A stretch of 63,960 bases of DNA from Polyangium spumosum (GCF_009649845.1 NZ_WJIE01000027.1:1-63960); one strand, 5' to 3'; shown: positions 17,678-26,227, counted from the stretch's first letter. A program made the numbers and translations. The notes: generated by a model not told the origin, from the sequence alone.

Positions 17678-18083
17678 AGCGGACGAGCCTGTTCAGGGCT
17701 CGAACCACGACGCTCGTGGCCTTCTCCATGAACTCCCCAGCAGGTGCCATGAACGGTCGTGCTGCCGCGGGACCGACACGCTTGCGGAAGATGGTCTCGC
17801 CGTTGACGACGAATCGCAGGGCTTTGCCCTTGGCCACGACGGGGCCACGGCCGTGCTCGACCCAGTGGGCGTACTCTGCGCCGGCCACGAGGGAGACTTT
17901 CGGCCCTGCTCGCTCAACGTCGATGCTCTTCTGGAGGGCGCCGCTCTTCTTCGGGACGAGCCTTTTGGCCTCCATCGCGCCAAGCTTGGCGAGGTCCTCC
18001 AGGCCGTCGGCCACCGCATCGTCGAGCCCGCCGATGATGCGATCGAGGTCGGCGATGGCGTCCTTGGCGTCCACCTGAATCAT
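17676..18083 (-). CDS. HK97 gp10-like tail completion protein
   Basis: A 135-residue protein with the HK97 gp10 pattern: an N-terminal helix, then AKRLVPKKSGALQKSIDVER ('a...vPvrTG.Lr.Si'), AGAEYAHWVEHGRG ('y..yvEfGt'), and ARPFMAPAGE ('a.PFl.PA'). These proteins join head connector and tail tube. It overlaps the upstream gene by 4 nt. Confidence 0.85.
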   Translation of the reverse strand: MIQVDAKDAIADLDRIIGGLDDAVADGLEDLAKLGAMEAKRLVPKKSGALQKSIDVERAGPKVSLVAGAEYAHWVEHGRGPVVAKGKALRFVVNGETIFRKRVGPAAARPFMAPAGEFMEKATSVVVRALNRLVR

Positions 18084-18556
18084 GGGTCGCGCGTGGAGGT
18101 CTTCCGGACCGTGAAGTAGAGGGACCAGTTACGGTCGACCTCTTGGGAGATCTTCTTGAACCACGCGCCGGCTTCGATTCCTGGGCCGGTGAGCTTGTAG
18201 TAGACCGAGCGCGGATTCGGCGCCTCGGGAGGATTGAAGTCCTCGACCATGAGGCCACCCGTCACGAAGGGCGGGAACGCGCCCGTGAACTCGGGCGTGA
18301 AGGGACCGACGCGGTAGTCGATGTCCTCCCACGTGCCGCCGGAGGCAACGACGTCCTCCTGCTTGACCCGCCGGACCTTCACGCGCCGGCCCTGAATCTC
18401 CAGGGGATAATCGGTCACCGTTTTGGTCCCGTCGCCGACCGTGTCCCCCGACCAGTCGACGACGCGCATCACGACGTCGTAGCGGCGAAATCCGAGGTCG
18501 GCGAGGAGCACCCGCGCCCCCTCGAAGATGGGCTTGCAATCGTCGACGAGCGTCAC
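18080..18556 (-). CDS. Head-tail joining protein, unknown family
   Basis: A 158-residue beta-rich protein (MTLVDDCKPIFEGARVLLADLGFRRYDV…) in the connector block. It overlaps the gp10-like gene by 4 nt and is next to an 83-aa gene upstream. The position suggests a head closure or stopper protein. No family-specific motif is recognised. Confidence 0.55.
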   Translation of the reverse strand: MTLVDDCKPIFEGARVLLADLGFRRYDVVMRVVDWSGDTVGDGTKTVTDYPLEIQGRRVKVRRVKQEDVVASGGTWEDIDYRVGPFTPEFTGAFPPFVTGGLMVEDFNPPEAPNPRSVYYKLTGPGIEAGAWFKKISQEVDRNWSLYFTVRKTSTRDP

Positions 18557-18557
18557 T

Positions 18558-18809
18558 TCACGGCCTCATCGCCTCTGTGAGGACTCGCCGAAACTCCTCC
18601 ACCTCGTCCGTCGAAGTCCCATTCGCGAGGGCCACGACAACACGAGCGAAAGTGACCCCCGTGGTCACAGATACGACGTGTTGCCCCATGGTGTGAGAGA
18701 GGCAAGCCGCCCACAGCTTGGTCGCAGCGCGAGGGCACCACTCGGCCAGGCTCCCCACGGGTTCGTCGGGTACCAGCTCGATCGACAGTTCGCCTACGTA
18801 GATTTGCAC
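18558..18809 (-). CDS. Small head-tail region protein, GTG start
   Basis: An 83-residue ORF (VQIYVGELSIELVPDEPVGSL…) starting at GTG 18809, or at the preceding in-frame GTG 18812. It ends 1 bp before the next gene and fills the gap from the connector gene exactly. A competing frame (18553-18819) is Arg/Gly/His-rich and looks like a shadow. A connector-associated role is inferred only from place. Confidence 0.5.
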   Translation of the reverse strand: MQIYVGELSIELVPDEPVGSLAEWCPRAATKLWAACLSHTMGQHVVSVTTGVTFARVVVALANGTSTDEVEEFRRVLTEAMRP

Positions 18810-18820
18810 CACCGCACACC

Positions 18821-19285
18821 TCACATGTTCATGAGGAAGCCGAAGCCGCTCGACATCCCGTTCGTCTGCGACCATTGGTCGCCCACATACCCGCCCTTGC
18901 CGAACACGTTGGAGGCGATGGGCACGCCCATGAAGCTCGACAGCGCGGAGACGAGCATCCTGCCGTAGTCGGTCACGCTGTTGAGCTGCGAGTTCGAGAA
19001 GGTACCCTCTCCGCTCGAATCGCCGAACTCGATGCGGTCGTCCGCGCTCTCCACGGCCTTGAGGCCGGCATTCTGGAGAGCCTTGTCGATTTGGGCCGGG
19101 TCGCCAGCGTTCGCGCCCATCACGTTCGCGAGGAGCGTCAGGAGCAGCTCGACCTTGGCTTGGCTCTCGGGACGTGACCCGACGACCTCGATGGCGTTTT
19201 CGAGCCTCGGGTTCGCGTACCGATAGACGTCTGGATACCCCAAATAGAACCGAATGTCGGTCTTCTGAGCCTCGGAAAAGGACAT
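18821..19285 (-). CDS. Head completion/connector-like protein
   Basis: A 154-residue protein starting MSFSEAQKTDIRFYLGYPDVYRYANPRLENAI, then a helical bundle (VELLLTLLANVMGANAGDPAQIDKALQNAG) and a Gly-rich end. Phage head completion proteins of this size often start with the 'iR..LG.pd' pattern and follow the capsid genes. A strong hairpin terminator separates it from the decoration-like gene upstream. Confidence 0.6.
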   Translation of the reverse strand: MSFSEAQKTDIRFYLGYPDVYRYANPRLENAIEVVGSRPESQAKVELLLTLLANVMGANAGDPAQIDKALQNAGLKAVESADDRIEFGDSSGEGTFSNSQLNSVTDYGRMLVSALSSFMGVPIASNVFGKGGYVGDQWSQTNGMSSGFGFLMNM

Positions 19286-19293
19286 GGAACCTC

Positions 19294-19342
19294 AAGAAGG
19301 GGGAAGAGGGAGCCGCCGGGGGAGGAGCGGCTCCCTCTTCCC
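19294..19342 (-). terminator. Hairpin terminator after capsid genes
   Basis: A perfect 16-bp stem (19301-19316 with 19327-19342, 10-nt loop) is followed on the minus strand by CCTTCTTG. It sits between the decoration-like gene and the connector gene. It probably isolates the highly expressed capsid block. Confidence 0.65.
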
Positions 19343-19351
19343 GAGGGAGAA

Positions 19352-19870
19352 TCAGGGCGAGACGAGTTCGATGGCTTCGGAAGTGAACGCCGCCGCGAAG
19401 TGAGCGTTCAGCTTGGCCTTCACGTCGTTCGCCAGGGCGATGACGGACGCGAGGTCCGTGGCATCGGCCGTCGACACGGCGTTCGTCGAGTCCGCCACGG
19501 GGTGACACGACGTGACCACCCTGTGGAGGTTGTACTCCGCCTTCAGCTCGTTGACGGCCGTGATGCACGACGCGAGGTCCGTCGGCGTGGGGGCCGTCAG
19601 GACGTTCGTGGCGTCGGCCGCCATGTGCGCCCCGACTCCGGACGTCGAGGAGCAGGCGGAGGCGATGTGCGCCGTGTAGGCCGCCTGGAGGGCCGTGATG
19701 AGAGCAATCGACGTCGCCAGGTCGGATGCGTTCGCCGTCGAGACGGCCGTGGACGCCGAAGCGTGGAAGACGAGCCCGGCCCGAAGGCGCATCATGTCGA
19801 GGCGCAGCTTGTTGAGCTGCGCGACCGACGCGTCCGCCTTGAGCCCCGTCAGTTTTCGTACGGTGGCCAT
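19352..19870 (-). CDS. Capsid-associated protein with three helical repeats
   Basis: A 172-residue protein containing three copies of a ~45-residue helical repeat: (A/T)xASDLATSIALITALQAAYTAHI, then TDLASCITAVNELKAEYNLHR, then ATDLASVIALANDVKAKLNAHF. His/Cys residues and Ser/Thr/Ala linkers lie between copies. It follows the major capsid gene by 15 bp, so it may be a head decoration or fibre protein. The repeat pattern (DLA...A.aL...yn.H) is known from structural proteins of several large phages, but the exact role is unknown. Confidence 0.65.
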   Translation of the reverse strand: MATVRKLTGLKADASVAQLNKLRLDMMRLRAGLVFHASASTAVSTANASDLATSIALITALQAAYTAHIASACSSTSGVGAHMAADATNVLTAPTPTDLASCITAVNELKAEYNLHRVVTSCHPVADSTNAVSTADATDLASVIALANDVKAKLNAHFAAAFTSEAIELVSP

Positions 19871-19885
19871 GGTTCTTCCTCGCTA

Positions 19886-20917
19886 TCAGGCGATGTCGAC
19901 GTTCTTGCGGACGCCACAGGCGTTCGGACGACGCACGGCGAGCTGCGTGTACGTCTTCATCTGCGCCTTGTCGGAGTCGCCGGTCTTGGCCAGCATTTCC
20001 ATGCGCAGACCGAGCGGGATGTCCTCGAATCCGTCGCTCATCCCCATGTCCATGACCTCGTCGTTCATGCCGAGAACCGGCGAGGCGAGGGGCAGGTATT
20101 CGATCTCGACGAACTCGGAGTTGACGTAGAAGATGGTCGACTCCGTCGCGTCCTTGTCCTCGATGAAGACGCAGCCATCGAACTTGATGGCGCCGACGCC
20201 GCCTTCGAGCTGGACTTGCCCCTTCGCAGTGACGACGCGGTCGGTGCTGTAGAGATAGAACTTCTGCGGATCGAAGAGCGACCCGAGCTTGTTCAGCACG
20301 AAGGGCGAGCAGAACGCGACGTCGGGACGCGAGCCGCTGTTCGTGTAGATCGTCGCGAGATCCGTACGAATCTGGTCGAACGTGAGCGCCGTGGCGGAGC
20401 CGGGGTCGACCACGTAGGGCTGCCAGTATTCGTTGCCGGAGACCGTGCGATCGATGGTCGCGTACGTGTTGTTCGTGAGGCCGATGGCCTGACCGAGCCC
20501 GACGAACTTGTTCGCCGCGTTGCCCGAGTAAAGCTCCTGGTTCATGAGGTCGGCGAGGGCCATCACGCCGCTGAGCATGTTCCTGCGCCACAGGTCGATG
20601 TTGCCCGCGGGCGTACGGCTCGTCCGGGAGGCCGCCTGGGCCAGGCCCGAGACGTGGAAGTTCGAGCGGTACTGACCCCACGTGAGGATGGCCTGGTCCT
20701 GCCCGTCGGAGCCGAAGTTCGTGGCGTCCGCGCCCTCCGCGAAGGACTCGGCCAGAGCGCCGGACTTCTCGGCCGCCCACGCCACGTTCTTCCCCTCGCC
20801 CGGGACGGCGCGAAGGGTCGAGAGCAGGACAGACCGGCGGTTGATCTGTCGAACGATGTCGCCCTTGAAGTTCTGCGCGAGAATCAACAGGGCAAGGGTC
20901 TGCGTCACGTCTGCCAT
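19886..20917 (-). CDS. Major capsid protein (SU10/HK97-fold type)
   Basis: A 343-residue capsid protein. The N-terminal arm (MADVTQTLALLILAQNFKGDIVRQINRRSVLLSTLRAVP), the spine and A-domain region (…MNQELYSGNAANKFVGLGQAIGL…), the LTFDQIRTDLATIYTNSGSRPDVAFCSPFVLNKLGSLF segment and the C-terminal beta strands (FVEIEYLPLASP) match HK97-fold capsid proteins of the SU10-like type. It lies directly downstream of the scaffold gene, with a ribosome site (GAAAGGACGTC) before ATG. Confidence 0.85.
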   Translation of the reverse strand: MADVTQTLALLILAQNFKGDIVRQINRRSVLLSTLRAVPGEGKNVAWAAEKSGALAESFAEGADATNFGSDGQDQAILTWGQYRSNFHVSGLAQAASRTSRTPAGNIDLWRRNMLSGVMALADLMNQELYSGNAANKFVGLGQAIGLTNNTYATIDRTVSGNEYWQPYVVDPGSATALTFDQIRTDLATIYTNSGSRPDVAFCSPFVLNKLGSLFDPQKFYLYSTDRVVTAKGQVQLEGGVGAIKFDGCVFIEDKDATESTIFYVNSEFVEIEYLPLASPVLGMNDEVMDMGMSDGFEDIPLGLRMEMLAKTGDSDKAQMKTYTQLAVRRPNACGVRKNVDIA

Positions 20918-20960
20918 TGCGACGTCCTTTCAATCGAAAGCTAAGAAAGCGTTGGGAGGC

Positions 20961-21611
20961 TCAGAGACGGATGCCGAGCTTCGTCAGCATCATTTCCGTC
21001 TTGGCCAGCGGGTCGATTTCGCCGGATTCGCTCGACGTGCGAGCCGGGGCCTTCACCCCGTAGTTCGGCTTCTTGGCCGCATGGGAGCGGGGGTTCGGAG
21101 GCGGGGCGAACATCGACCCCTCTCGCGACTTGAGCCACTCGGACAGCCCCTCATCGAGGTCCATCTCCCCGTCCTCGTGGACGAACGCGACGGAGCCGTC
21201 CCGCTTCAGCGAGATGCGACCGTCGTGCTTCAGGATCTTGAGGGCGGTATCGAGAGCCTCGGGTCGGACCTTGTCGGCGAGCTTGGCCTTGAGTTCGGCG
21301 TACGCTTCCTTCTCCCGAGCCTTCTCACGTTCCGTCTTGAGCTGGGCCTTGAGGGCAGCCATCTCTTTGCGGACGTCGTCGTCGGGCTTGGGGTCGGATT
21401 CGTCGGCCTTCGTCTTGGGCGCGCTCTGCTGGAGTCCTGCGAGCTTCTCGGCGAGGGACGTCTCGATGGTCTCGGAGAGCTTGCCGAGGTGCCTCTTGAG
21501 ATGGGCACTGACGGCGCTGTTCACGAGGTTCGCGAGCTTCTTGTCGTCCGCCGAGGGCTCATTGCCCTGGGTGCTGTCCGCCGAGGTATCGGTCTCGGGT
21601 CCGTTCGCCAT
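20961..21611 (-). CDS. Capsid scaffolding protein
   Basis: A 216-residue protein, highly charged and almost fully helical, with acidic N-terminus and coiled-coil core (KEMAALKAQLKTEREKAREKEAYAELKAKLADKV), ending in a basic tail (TEMMLTKLGIRL). It lies between portal and capsid genes, 3 bp after the portal stop. The composition, length and place are typical of scaffolding proteins. No protease motif was seen. Confidence 0.75.
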   Translation of the reverse strand: MANGPETDTSADSTQGNEPSADDKKLANLVNSAVSAHLKRHLGKLSETIETSLAEKLAGLQQSAPKTKADESDPKPDDDVRKEMAALKAQLKTEREKAREKEAYAELKAKLADKVRPEALDTALKILKHDGRISLKRDGSVAFVHEDGEMDLDEGLSEWLKSREGSMFAPPPNPRSHAAKKPNYGVKAPARTSSESGEIDPLAKTEMMLTKLGIRL

Positions 21612-21614
21612 GGG

Positions 21615-23135
21615 TCATTCCTCCGGTTTGCCCGGCGGCGTGCCGGGCTCGGAAGTGCGGCCTTTGGGGCCGTTGTCCTGCTCGTCTTCCGGCCCTTGAT
21701 TGGGCTCGGGCGCAGCAGGGGAGTTCTTCTCGTCGGGCGCCGACTCGATTTCCCGCCGGATGTCGTCCTTGGTCCTTTGCTGGACGTCCATCGGCAGGAG
21801 GGCTTCGGCGACCCGGTAATTGAGTTCGCGGTGGAACGTCGGTGAGGGGATCCCAAGGGCCTTCGCCGCCTGGGCGTTGGCGACCAACGTCGTCGCGTCG
21901 ACGACGTTGAATTGGCTCATCCCCTCGATGGAGAACTTGAGATCGACGTCACCGCGGGCGTCGGAGAGAAGCTCGAACGTTCGCTCGATGGCCTCTTTCA
22001 CGAGGGTCGCGTACCCCCGGAGGCAAATCTCTTGCGCCGATGAATCGGCCATCTTCGACAAGCCAGAGCGACCGAGGGCCGACGCGTTGTTGTCGACGGA
22101 CATGGCCATTTGCTGGCTGACCCGGTAAATCTCGTCCTTCTGCGAGGAGATTTCGTCGCGAAGGACGGTCATCGAAGAGCCGGCGGGTTCGGCGAACTCG
22201 AACGAGTCCTCCGGGCCGAGCAAGATGCCGAAGCCGGCGCCAAGCTGGGGCGGTTGCTGAGCGTCCTTCAGCTTGAAGACGCCCATCGCGTACGCGCTTC
22301 GCCGCAGTGACCAACCAAGTGCCGCCGAGAGCCTGAAGTGCTCGACCTGGGCATCGGCCGCCCTGTCGAGGAGCCACAGGCCCTCGGGCATCCGAAGGCA
22401 GAGAATCGGCACCCGGGGGAAGCCGTGCGGGTACGACGCGACGAGAGGGACCTCCGTGTCCCCCTTGGGGCGCTTCTTGGGGTCGTAGCGCAGCTCGTAG
22501 ACCTCGACGCTATCCGGGCCGTAGATGGTCCACGTGTCGATGCAGAGCGTCTCCGAGGCCGGCGAGGGACGGAAGAAGCGATGCGAGAACGTCTTGACCC
22601 ACGCGTAGTCGCCCGTCGTGGGGTCACACTCCCAGTCGTGAACCGAATCGGCATCGACCGGGCACAGACGCGCCCGGTCGAGCCCACGAGCCACCCATTC
22701 GTCACGCGTGACGGGCTCGGGGCCGTCGTCCTGGGGGAACTCCGCGACCCAATACGAGACGCCCTTCACGAGCGCCTGGGTGAACCGGCTCTTGAAAAAC
22801 GTCGTGAGGTCGGTCCCCTGGGCGTCTACGTCCTCCTTGAGGAGCGCGTAGTAGTCGTCGAGTTCGACTTGCTCTTCGCCCCGCGTCGCTCGGATGGCGT
22901 AGGGGGCCGAGAAGAGCTGGCTCGCGTAGAAGTCGATGATGGGCCCGACGTAGCTGCGGTAGCTCGCGTCCCGTTTCCGAATCTCGTAGACCTGGGGGGT
23001 CTCGTATTCGTTCTTGGGGAGGAACACCCCAATCAGGTCGCGAAATAGACGTCCGCCCTGGTAGAGCGCCTGGTATCGCCGGAACAGCTCCACATCGCAG
23101 AGGGGATGCCTCTGCTGTAGGGTTTTCAGCAGCAC
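21615..23135 (-). CDS. Portal protein (DUF4055-like)
   Basis: A 506-residue portal of the DUF4055-like group: N-terminal …FRRYQALYQGGRLFRDLIGVFLPKNEYETPQVYEIRKRDASYRSYVGPIIDFYASQLFSAP, a central GWSLRRSAYAMGVFKL… and a conserved …LSAALGWSL… clip. The C-terminus is acidic and Pro-rich (likely disordered). It starts with GTG at 23135, without a visible ribosome site, 25 nt after motif copy C. The dodecameric portal anchors terminase and connector proteins. Confidence 0.8.
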   Translation of the reverse strand: MLLKTLQQRHPLCDVELFRRYQALYQGGRLFRDLIGVFLPKNEYETPQVYEIRKRDASYRSYVGPIIDFYASQLFSAPYAIRATRGEEQVELDDYYALLKEDVDAQGTDLTTFFKSRFTQALVKGVSYWVAEFPQDDGPEPVTRDEWVARGLDRARLCPVDADSVHDWECDPTTGDYAWVKTFSHRFFRPSPASETLCIDTWTIYGPDSVEVYELRYDPKKRPKGDTEVPLVASYPHGFPRVPILCLRMPEGLWLLDRAADAQVEHFRLSAALGWSLRRSAYAMGVFKLKDAQQPPQLGAGFGILLGPEDSFEFAEPAGSSMTVLRDEISSQKDEIYRVSQQMAMSVDNNASALGRSGLSKMADSSAQEICLRGYATLVKEAIERTFELLSDARGDVDLKFSIEGMSQFNVVDATTLVANAQAAKALGIPSPTFHRELNYRVAEALLPMDVQQRTKDDIRREIESAPDEKNSPAAPEPNQGPEDEQDNGPKGRTSEPGTPPGKPEE

Positions 23136-23160
23136 GTCTATAGGGGTTGCTGTACGTTAT

Positions 23161-23179
23161 GCGTGGAGTAACGTGGATT
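23161..23179 (-). promoter_or_regulatory. Conserved prophage motif, copy C
   Basis: On the plus strand this reads GCGTGGAGTAACGTGGATT; the transcribed strand carries two TCCAC boxes 10 nt apart. It sits in the gap between terminase and portal. Downstream there is CCTATAG just before the GTG start, comparable with CATATAG before the gene after copy B. Promoter function is inferred. Confidence 0.6.
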
Positions 23180-23192
23180 TACGTGCTGAGCG

Positions 23193-24617
23193 TCAGAAAT
23201 TGACGACGCCGCGAGCGCTTTGGCCCATCAAGAGGTCGTGGCAAGCCCAGACGAACGCGTCGAGACGGTCGGGAGACACCGGAGCATCGGGGGTCCACGT
23301 CGTGAGCTGCTTTTCGAGCTTGGGGAACTCGTTCACGAACTTCACACGACCCTTCTGCACGAGGGCCGAGATGGGCATGGCGCGCTGAGCCTTGTCCTTC
23401 TGCGCGTGAACGTCCTTGAGCTTCGGGCTCTTGCCCATGTCCTGGCAGACTTTGCGGACGATGGTGCGGACCAGCTCCCCGCCGAAGTTCGCCTCGTACA
23501 CGAGCGTCGCCCCGTATTTGGCGGATGCCTCGATGGCAATACGGGCCCACTCGTCGGGAGACGCTCGCTTGGAGAGGTCCTTCAGGATGTAGACGTTGGA
23601 GTCGAGCCCGAGGCCGGCGACGATGATGCCGCACTCGCAAGCCGAGTCCTTCGAGGACCCGCTCGGGTCCACCGCGACGACGACCTTGGCCATCGGCATT
23701 GTCTTGCCGTCCGGCGTGACGACGACCGTCTGGCTGGGGTTCTCCTTGACGGTACCCTTGATTCGGTTGTCGGCGACCCATCGGAACTTGAAGAGCGCGC
23801 CGGAGTCGTCGAGCCTGAGCTTGCCATTTAGCTCCTGCTCGCCAAGGTCCGTGTCCTCGTAGATGCTCGCGAGCGTGTCGAGCGTCCCGGGGGCGAGGTT
23901 CGCGGCGTTCTCTCTGGAGGTCCCGAACGTGACGACGGTCCGCTCATTCTCCAGGAGGTTGATCTTCAGGAGGCTCGTCTTGGGGGTCGTCGTGAATATC
24001 GCTTGGGGGTTCGACCCGAGACGATGACCGGGGACGAAGAGAAGCCAGACGTCTTCGAGGTATCGGTAGGCCGCAAGCTCATCGAACCACGCGAAGTCGT
24101 GCTGCGGGCCGCGGAGCCGCTCGGGCTCCTCCCCCGTGTACAAGTGAGCCTCCGCAACGACTTTGCTCCCCCTCTCGAAGTAGACGACGCTGTCGTTCCT
24201 GACGAACCGGGGCTGAATCGGGCTGCTCGGCGGGAAGATCGACAGGAGGCCGCTCTCCCCTCGGAGCATCGTTTTGATGACGTCGCGGTAGGTTGGGGCA
24301 ATCAGGGCGATGCGCTTCGAGAGGCCGTTCTCGACGCGGTATCTGACGTACTCCGCCGCCGTCCTGGTCTTGCCGAAGCCACGGCCAGCGAGGAGGGCCC
24401 AGTATTTCCACCCCAGGGCATGGGGGATGATGCCGTCGGGGGGCGGGAGCTGGTTCGGGCGAGCCCAGATCTTCCACGAGAACGGCAGGAGAGCCCGCTG
24501 CTCGGGTGCGAGCGAGACGTAGAAGGCGCGCAGCTTCGCCTTGTCCTTCTTGAGCGCGTCGATTTTGGAGACGCCCGGCGGCTGCCAGACGTGGGCGGGG
24601 GTGAAGTAGTCGCTCAA
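23193..24617 (-). CDS. terL: Terminase large subunit
   Basis: A 474-residue packaging ATPase/nuclease. The Walker A is GRGFGKTRTAAEYV at about residue 93, the Walker B is FAWFDELAAY, and the C-terminal RNase H-like nuclease starts at VVVAVDPSGSSKDSACECG, with further Asp in the C-terminal half (LDAFVWACHDLL). It overlaps the small terminase gene by 4 nt (ATGA). It cuts and pumps phage DNA into the prohead through the portal encoded just downstream. Confidence 0.95.
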   Translation of the reverse strand: MSDYFTPAHVWQPPGVSKIDALKKDKAKLRAFYVSLAPEQRALLPFSWKIWARPNQLPPPDGIIPHALGWKYWALLAGRGFGKTRTAAEYVRYRVENGLSKRIALIAPTYRDVIKTMLRGESGLLSIFPPSSPIQPRFVRNDSVVYFERGSKVVAEAHLYTGEEPERLRGPQHDFAWFDELAAYRYLEDVWLLFVPGHRLGSNPQAIFTTTPKTSLLKINLLENERTVVTFGTSRENAANLAPGTLDTLASIYEDTDLGEQELNGKLRLDDSGALFKFRWVADNRIKGTVKENPSQTVVVTPDGKTMPMAKVVVAVDPSGSSKDSACECGIIVAGLGLDSNVYILKDLSKRASPDEWARIAIEASAKYGATLVYEANFGGELVRTIVRKVCQDMGKSPKLKDVHAQKDKAQRAMPISALVQKGRVKFVNEFPKLEKQLTTWTPDAPVSPDRLDAFVWACHDLLMGQSARGVVNF

Positions 24618-25114
24618 GCCGTGGGGTCGGAGGACGAATCCTTGTCCTTCTCGTCGGGCGTATCGAGTTCGAGCTTCGCTTCGAGGTCATTCATGAGCTG
24701 AGCGAACTTCTCGCCGTCCGGGGACGCTGCGATGGCCGCCGCCTTGACGAGAATCTTGGTCGCCTCCTGCTGGAGCATGGAGAGCCATCTCCACGTTCGG
24801 AGCGTGTCGCGCTCGAAGTCGGGGACCTTGTTCCAAACCTTCGCCCGCTCCGACCGATACCAATCGATATCTCGGGCGAGCTTGCGGAGTTCGCGGGCGT
24901 AGATCGACCCGAGGTCTTCTTCCCTCTCGACCGGCGCCCCTTGGAGACGCTCGATGTGCGCTTCCAGCGTGCCGCGCTCGATGTAACAGCCGGCGTCCAC
25001 GAGGTACTGCCGGATCTCCTCGAAGGGGAGGTTCTTTTCGAGGACCATGTCCGACACGACAGGGAGGAGGCTGTCGGGGATGCGAGTATCTTTTCGGGGT
25101 CTACCGCGGGGCAT
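24614..25114 (-). CDS. terS: Terminase small subunit-like protein
   Basis: A 166-residue helical protein starting MPRGRPRKDTRIPDSLLPVVSDMVLEKNLPFEEIRQYL, an N-terminal HTH-like DNA-binding region, then a coiled-coil region rich in Arg/Glu and an acidic tail (DTPDEKDKDSSSDP). It is coupled to terL by a 4-nt overlap. The function is inferred from place and composition. Confidence 0.7.
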   Translation of the reverse strand: MPRGRPRKDTRIPDSLLPVVSDMVLEKNLPFEEIRQYLVDAGCYIERGTLEAHIERLQGAPVEREEDLGSIYARELRKLARDIDWYRSERAKVWNKVPDFERDTLRTWRWLSMLQQEATKILVKAAAIAASPDGEKFAQLMNDLEAKLELDTPDEKDKDSSSDPTA

Positions 25115-25126
25115 GGGGGTCGTCTT

Positions 25127-25426
25127 TCAGACGGGCGGGATTGCCGGTGGGGAGTTGGGGGACTTGCGCCCCTCGTAGTAGGCGAGGCACAGGGCCGTTC
25201 CGGAGGGGACCTCGTCGTCGGGAGGCACGCTGCGGATCATGAGGGTTTCGATCTGCCCCGCTGCGATGAGCTTGTAGACGCCTGGGGATCCAGCCAGGAT
25301 CGCTCCCACGGCGGGGCGCCACTTGGTCTCATCGAAGCTCACGCTTGCGGTGTCACCCACGTCCGGTTGCGTGAAGCTCCCCGTCGTGACGGCGATCTGC
25401 GTCGAGCCGGGAGAGATTCGGATCAT
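25127..25426 (-). CDS. Phage small beta-rich protein
   Basis: A 99-residue protein starting MIRISPGSTQIAVTTGSF. Its ATG overlaps the stop of the 148-aa upstream gene by 4 nt. It is beta-rich with few charged residues and resembles small virion or decoration proteins, but no family is recognised. It sits between the 148-aa gene and terS. Confidence 0.55.
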   Translation of the reverse strand: MIRISPGSTQIAVTTGSFTQPDVGDTASVSFDETKWRPAVGAILAGSPGVYKLIAAGQIETLMIRSVPPDDEVPSGTALCLAYYEGRKSPNSPPAIPPV

Positions 25427-25869
25427 TTCCAGAGCAGGTAGAAGTCCTGCAAATCGGACGTGGCGTTGACGCTCGTGATCTCGCAGTCCGGCCAGTAATA
25501 GCCGGCGCTCACGTCGAAGCTGACGGTGGTCCCCAGCGGTTGCGTGATGTTGATGGTGGTCCCCGCGACAATGAAAAATCCGCAGGCCGGATACCCGTAC
25601 GTGGGGATCTGCGCGAGGCAATCGATGCCCTCGGGCGGGACCTCGAAGTAGCGCTTGGCGCCTCGGATGCCGGCCCCGATGACGGGCGTGTTCGGAGTGT
25701 TCGACACGCTGACGGGCCAGGCAAGCTCCCCCGGCTCTCCCTGGTCGACGGTGCCACCCCCACCGCCTCCCTCGACGGCGACCTTGAGGACGCCCTCCTC
25801 CGTGCATTGAGGGCTCCGCCACTGGCCGTTGACCATGGCGGGGTAGGACGACTTGTACTGAACCTGCAT
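25423..25869 (-). CDS. Phage structural-like protein with poly-Gly
   Basis: A 148-residue protein (MQVQYKSSYPAMVNGQWRS…) with a six-Gly run near residue 38 and a beta-rich second half (TINITQPLGTTVSFDVSAGYYWPDCEI). It may be a minor capsid or decoration protein. A ribosome site AGGGAG precedes ATG, and motif copy A lies 34 nt upstream of the start, so this gene may begin a late transcript covering terminase and head genes. Confidence 0.55.
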   Translation of the reverse strand: MQVQYKSSYPAMVNGQWRSPQCTEEGVLKVAVEGGGGGGTVDQGEPGELAWPVSVSNTPNTPVIGAGIRGAKRYFEVPPEGIDCLAQIPTYGYPACGFFIVAGTTINITQPLGTTVSFDVSAGYYWPDCEITSVNATSDLQDFYLLWK

Positions 25870-25903
25870 GTCGGGCTCCCTAAGAGGGATTGGGGAGCCC
25901 GCA

Positions 25904-25922
25904 GCGTGGAATGCGGTGGAAT
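25904..25922 (-). promoter_or_regulatory. Conserved prophage motif, copy A
   Basis: On the plus strand this reads GCGTGGAATGCGGTGGAAT; the transcribed strand has two TTCCAC boxes 10 nt apart. It fills the 52-bp gap upstream of the 148-aa gene. It is a candidate promoter or activator site, shared with 17659 and 23161. Confidence 0.6.
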
Positions 25923-26227
25923 CAGGTGGACTGGCGTTCGAGGCGAGCGAGCCGCGATTCGAGCTGATGGATGCGAGCCTTCAGCCCTTGAATCTCCTCG
26001 CTGTACGGGTCGGTCGCGATGTCAGGGAGGCAGAGGGCCAGCGCCGAGGGGTCGTAGTACCACCGCCACCCGACGCGATGGAGAATCTGCACGCCCCGTT
26101 CGTCCTGGAGCCGGGCGAGGAAGCGTCGAATCCTGTCCCGCGCTCGTTGATTGTACTCCCCGCGCTCGTCCTTGCGGCTACCCCCCGGGACAAGCTCCCA
26201 CAGTTCAGACAGCCGTAGCTGATTCAC
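25922..26227 (-). CDS. Possible HTH/replication-type phage protein
   Basis: A 101-residue protein starting at GTG 26227 (VNQLRLSELWELVPG…) with a strong site GGAGGGG just upstream; it overlaps the upstream gene by 23 nt. It contains RARDRIRRFLARLQDERGVQILHRVGWRWYYD, which resembles a winged-helix unit, and a C-terminal coiled coil (IQGLKARIHQLESRLARLER). A DNA-binding role is plausible but not proven. Confidence 0.55.
   Translation of the reverse strand: MNQLRLSELWELVPGGSRKDERGEYNQRARDRIRRFLARLQDERGVQILHRVGWRWYYDPSALALCLPDIATDPYSEEIQGLKARIHQLESRLARLERQST

Noticed and set aside
18558-20933. 791-codon minus-strand frame across capsid genes
   Set aside because: Shadow for most of its length; only the last 83 codons are a plausible gene and are listed as such.
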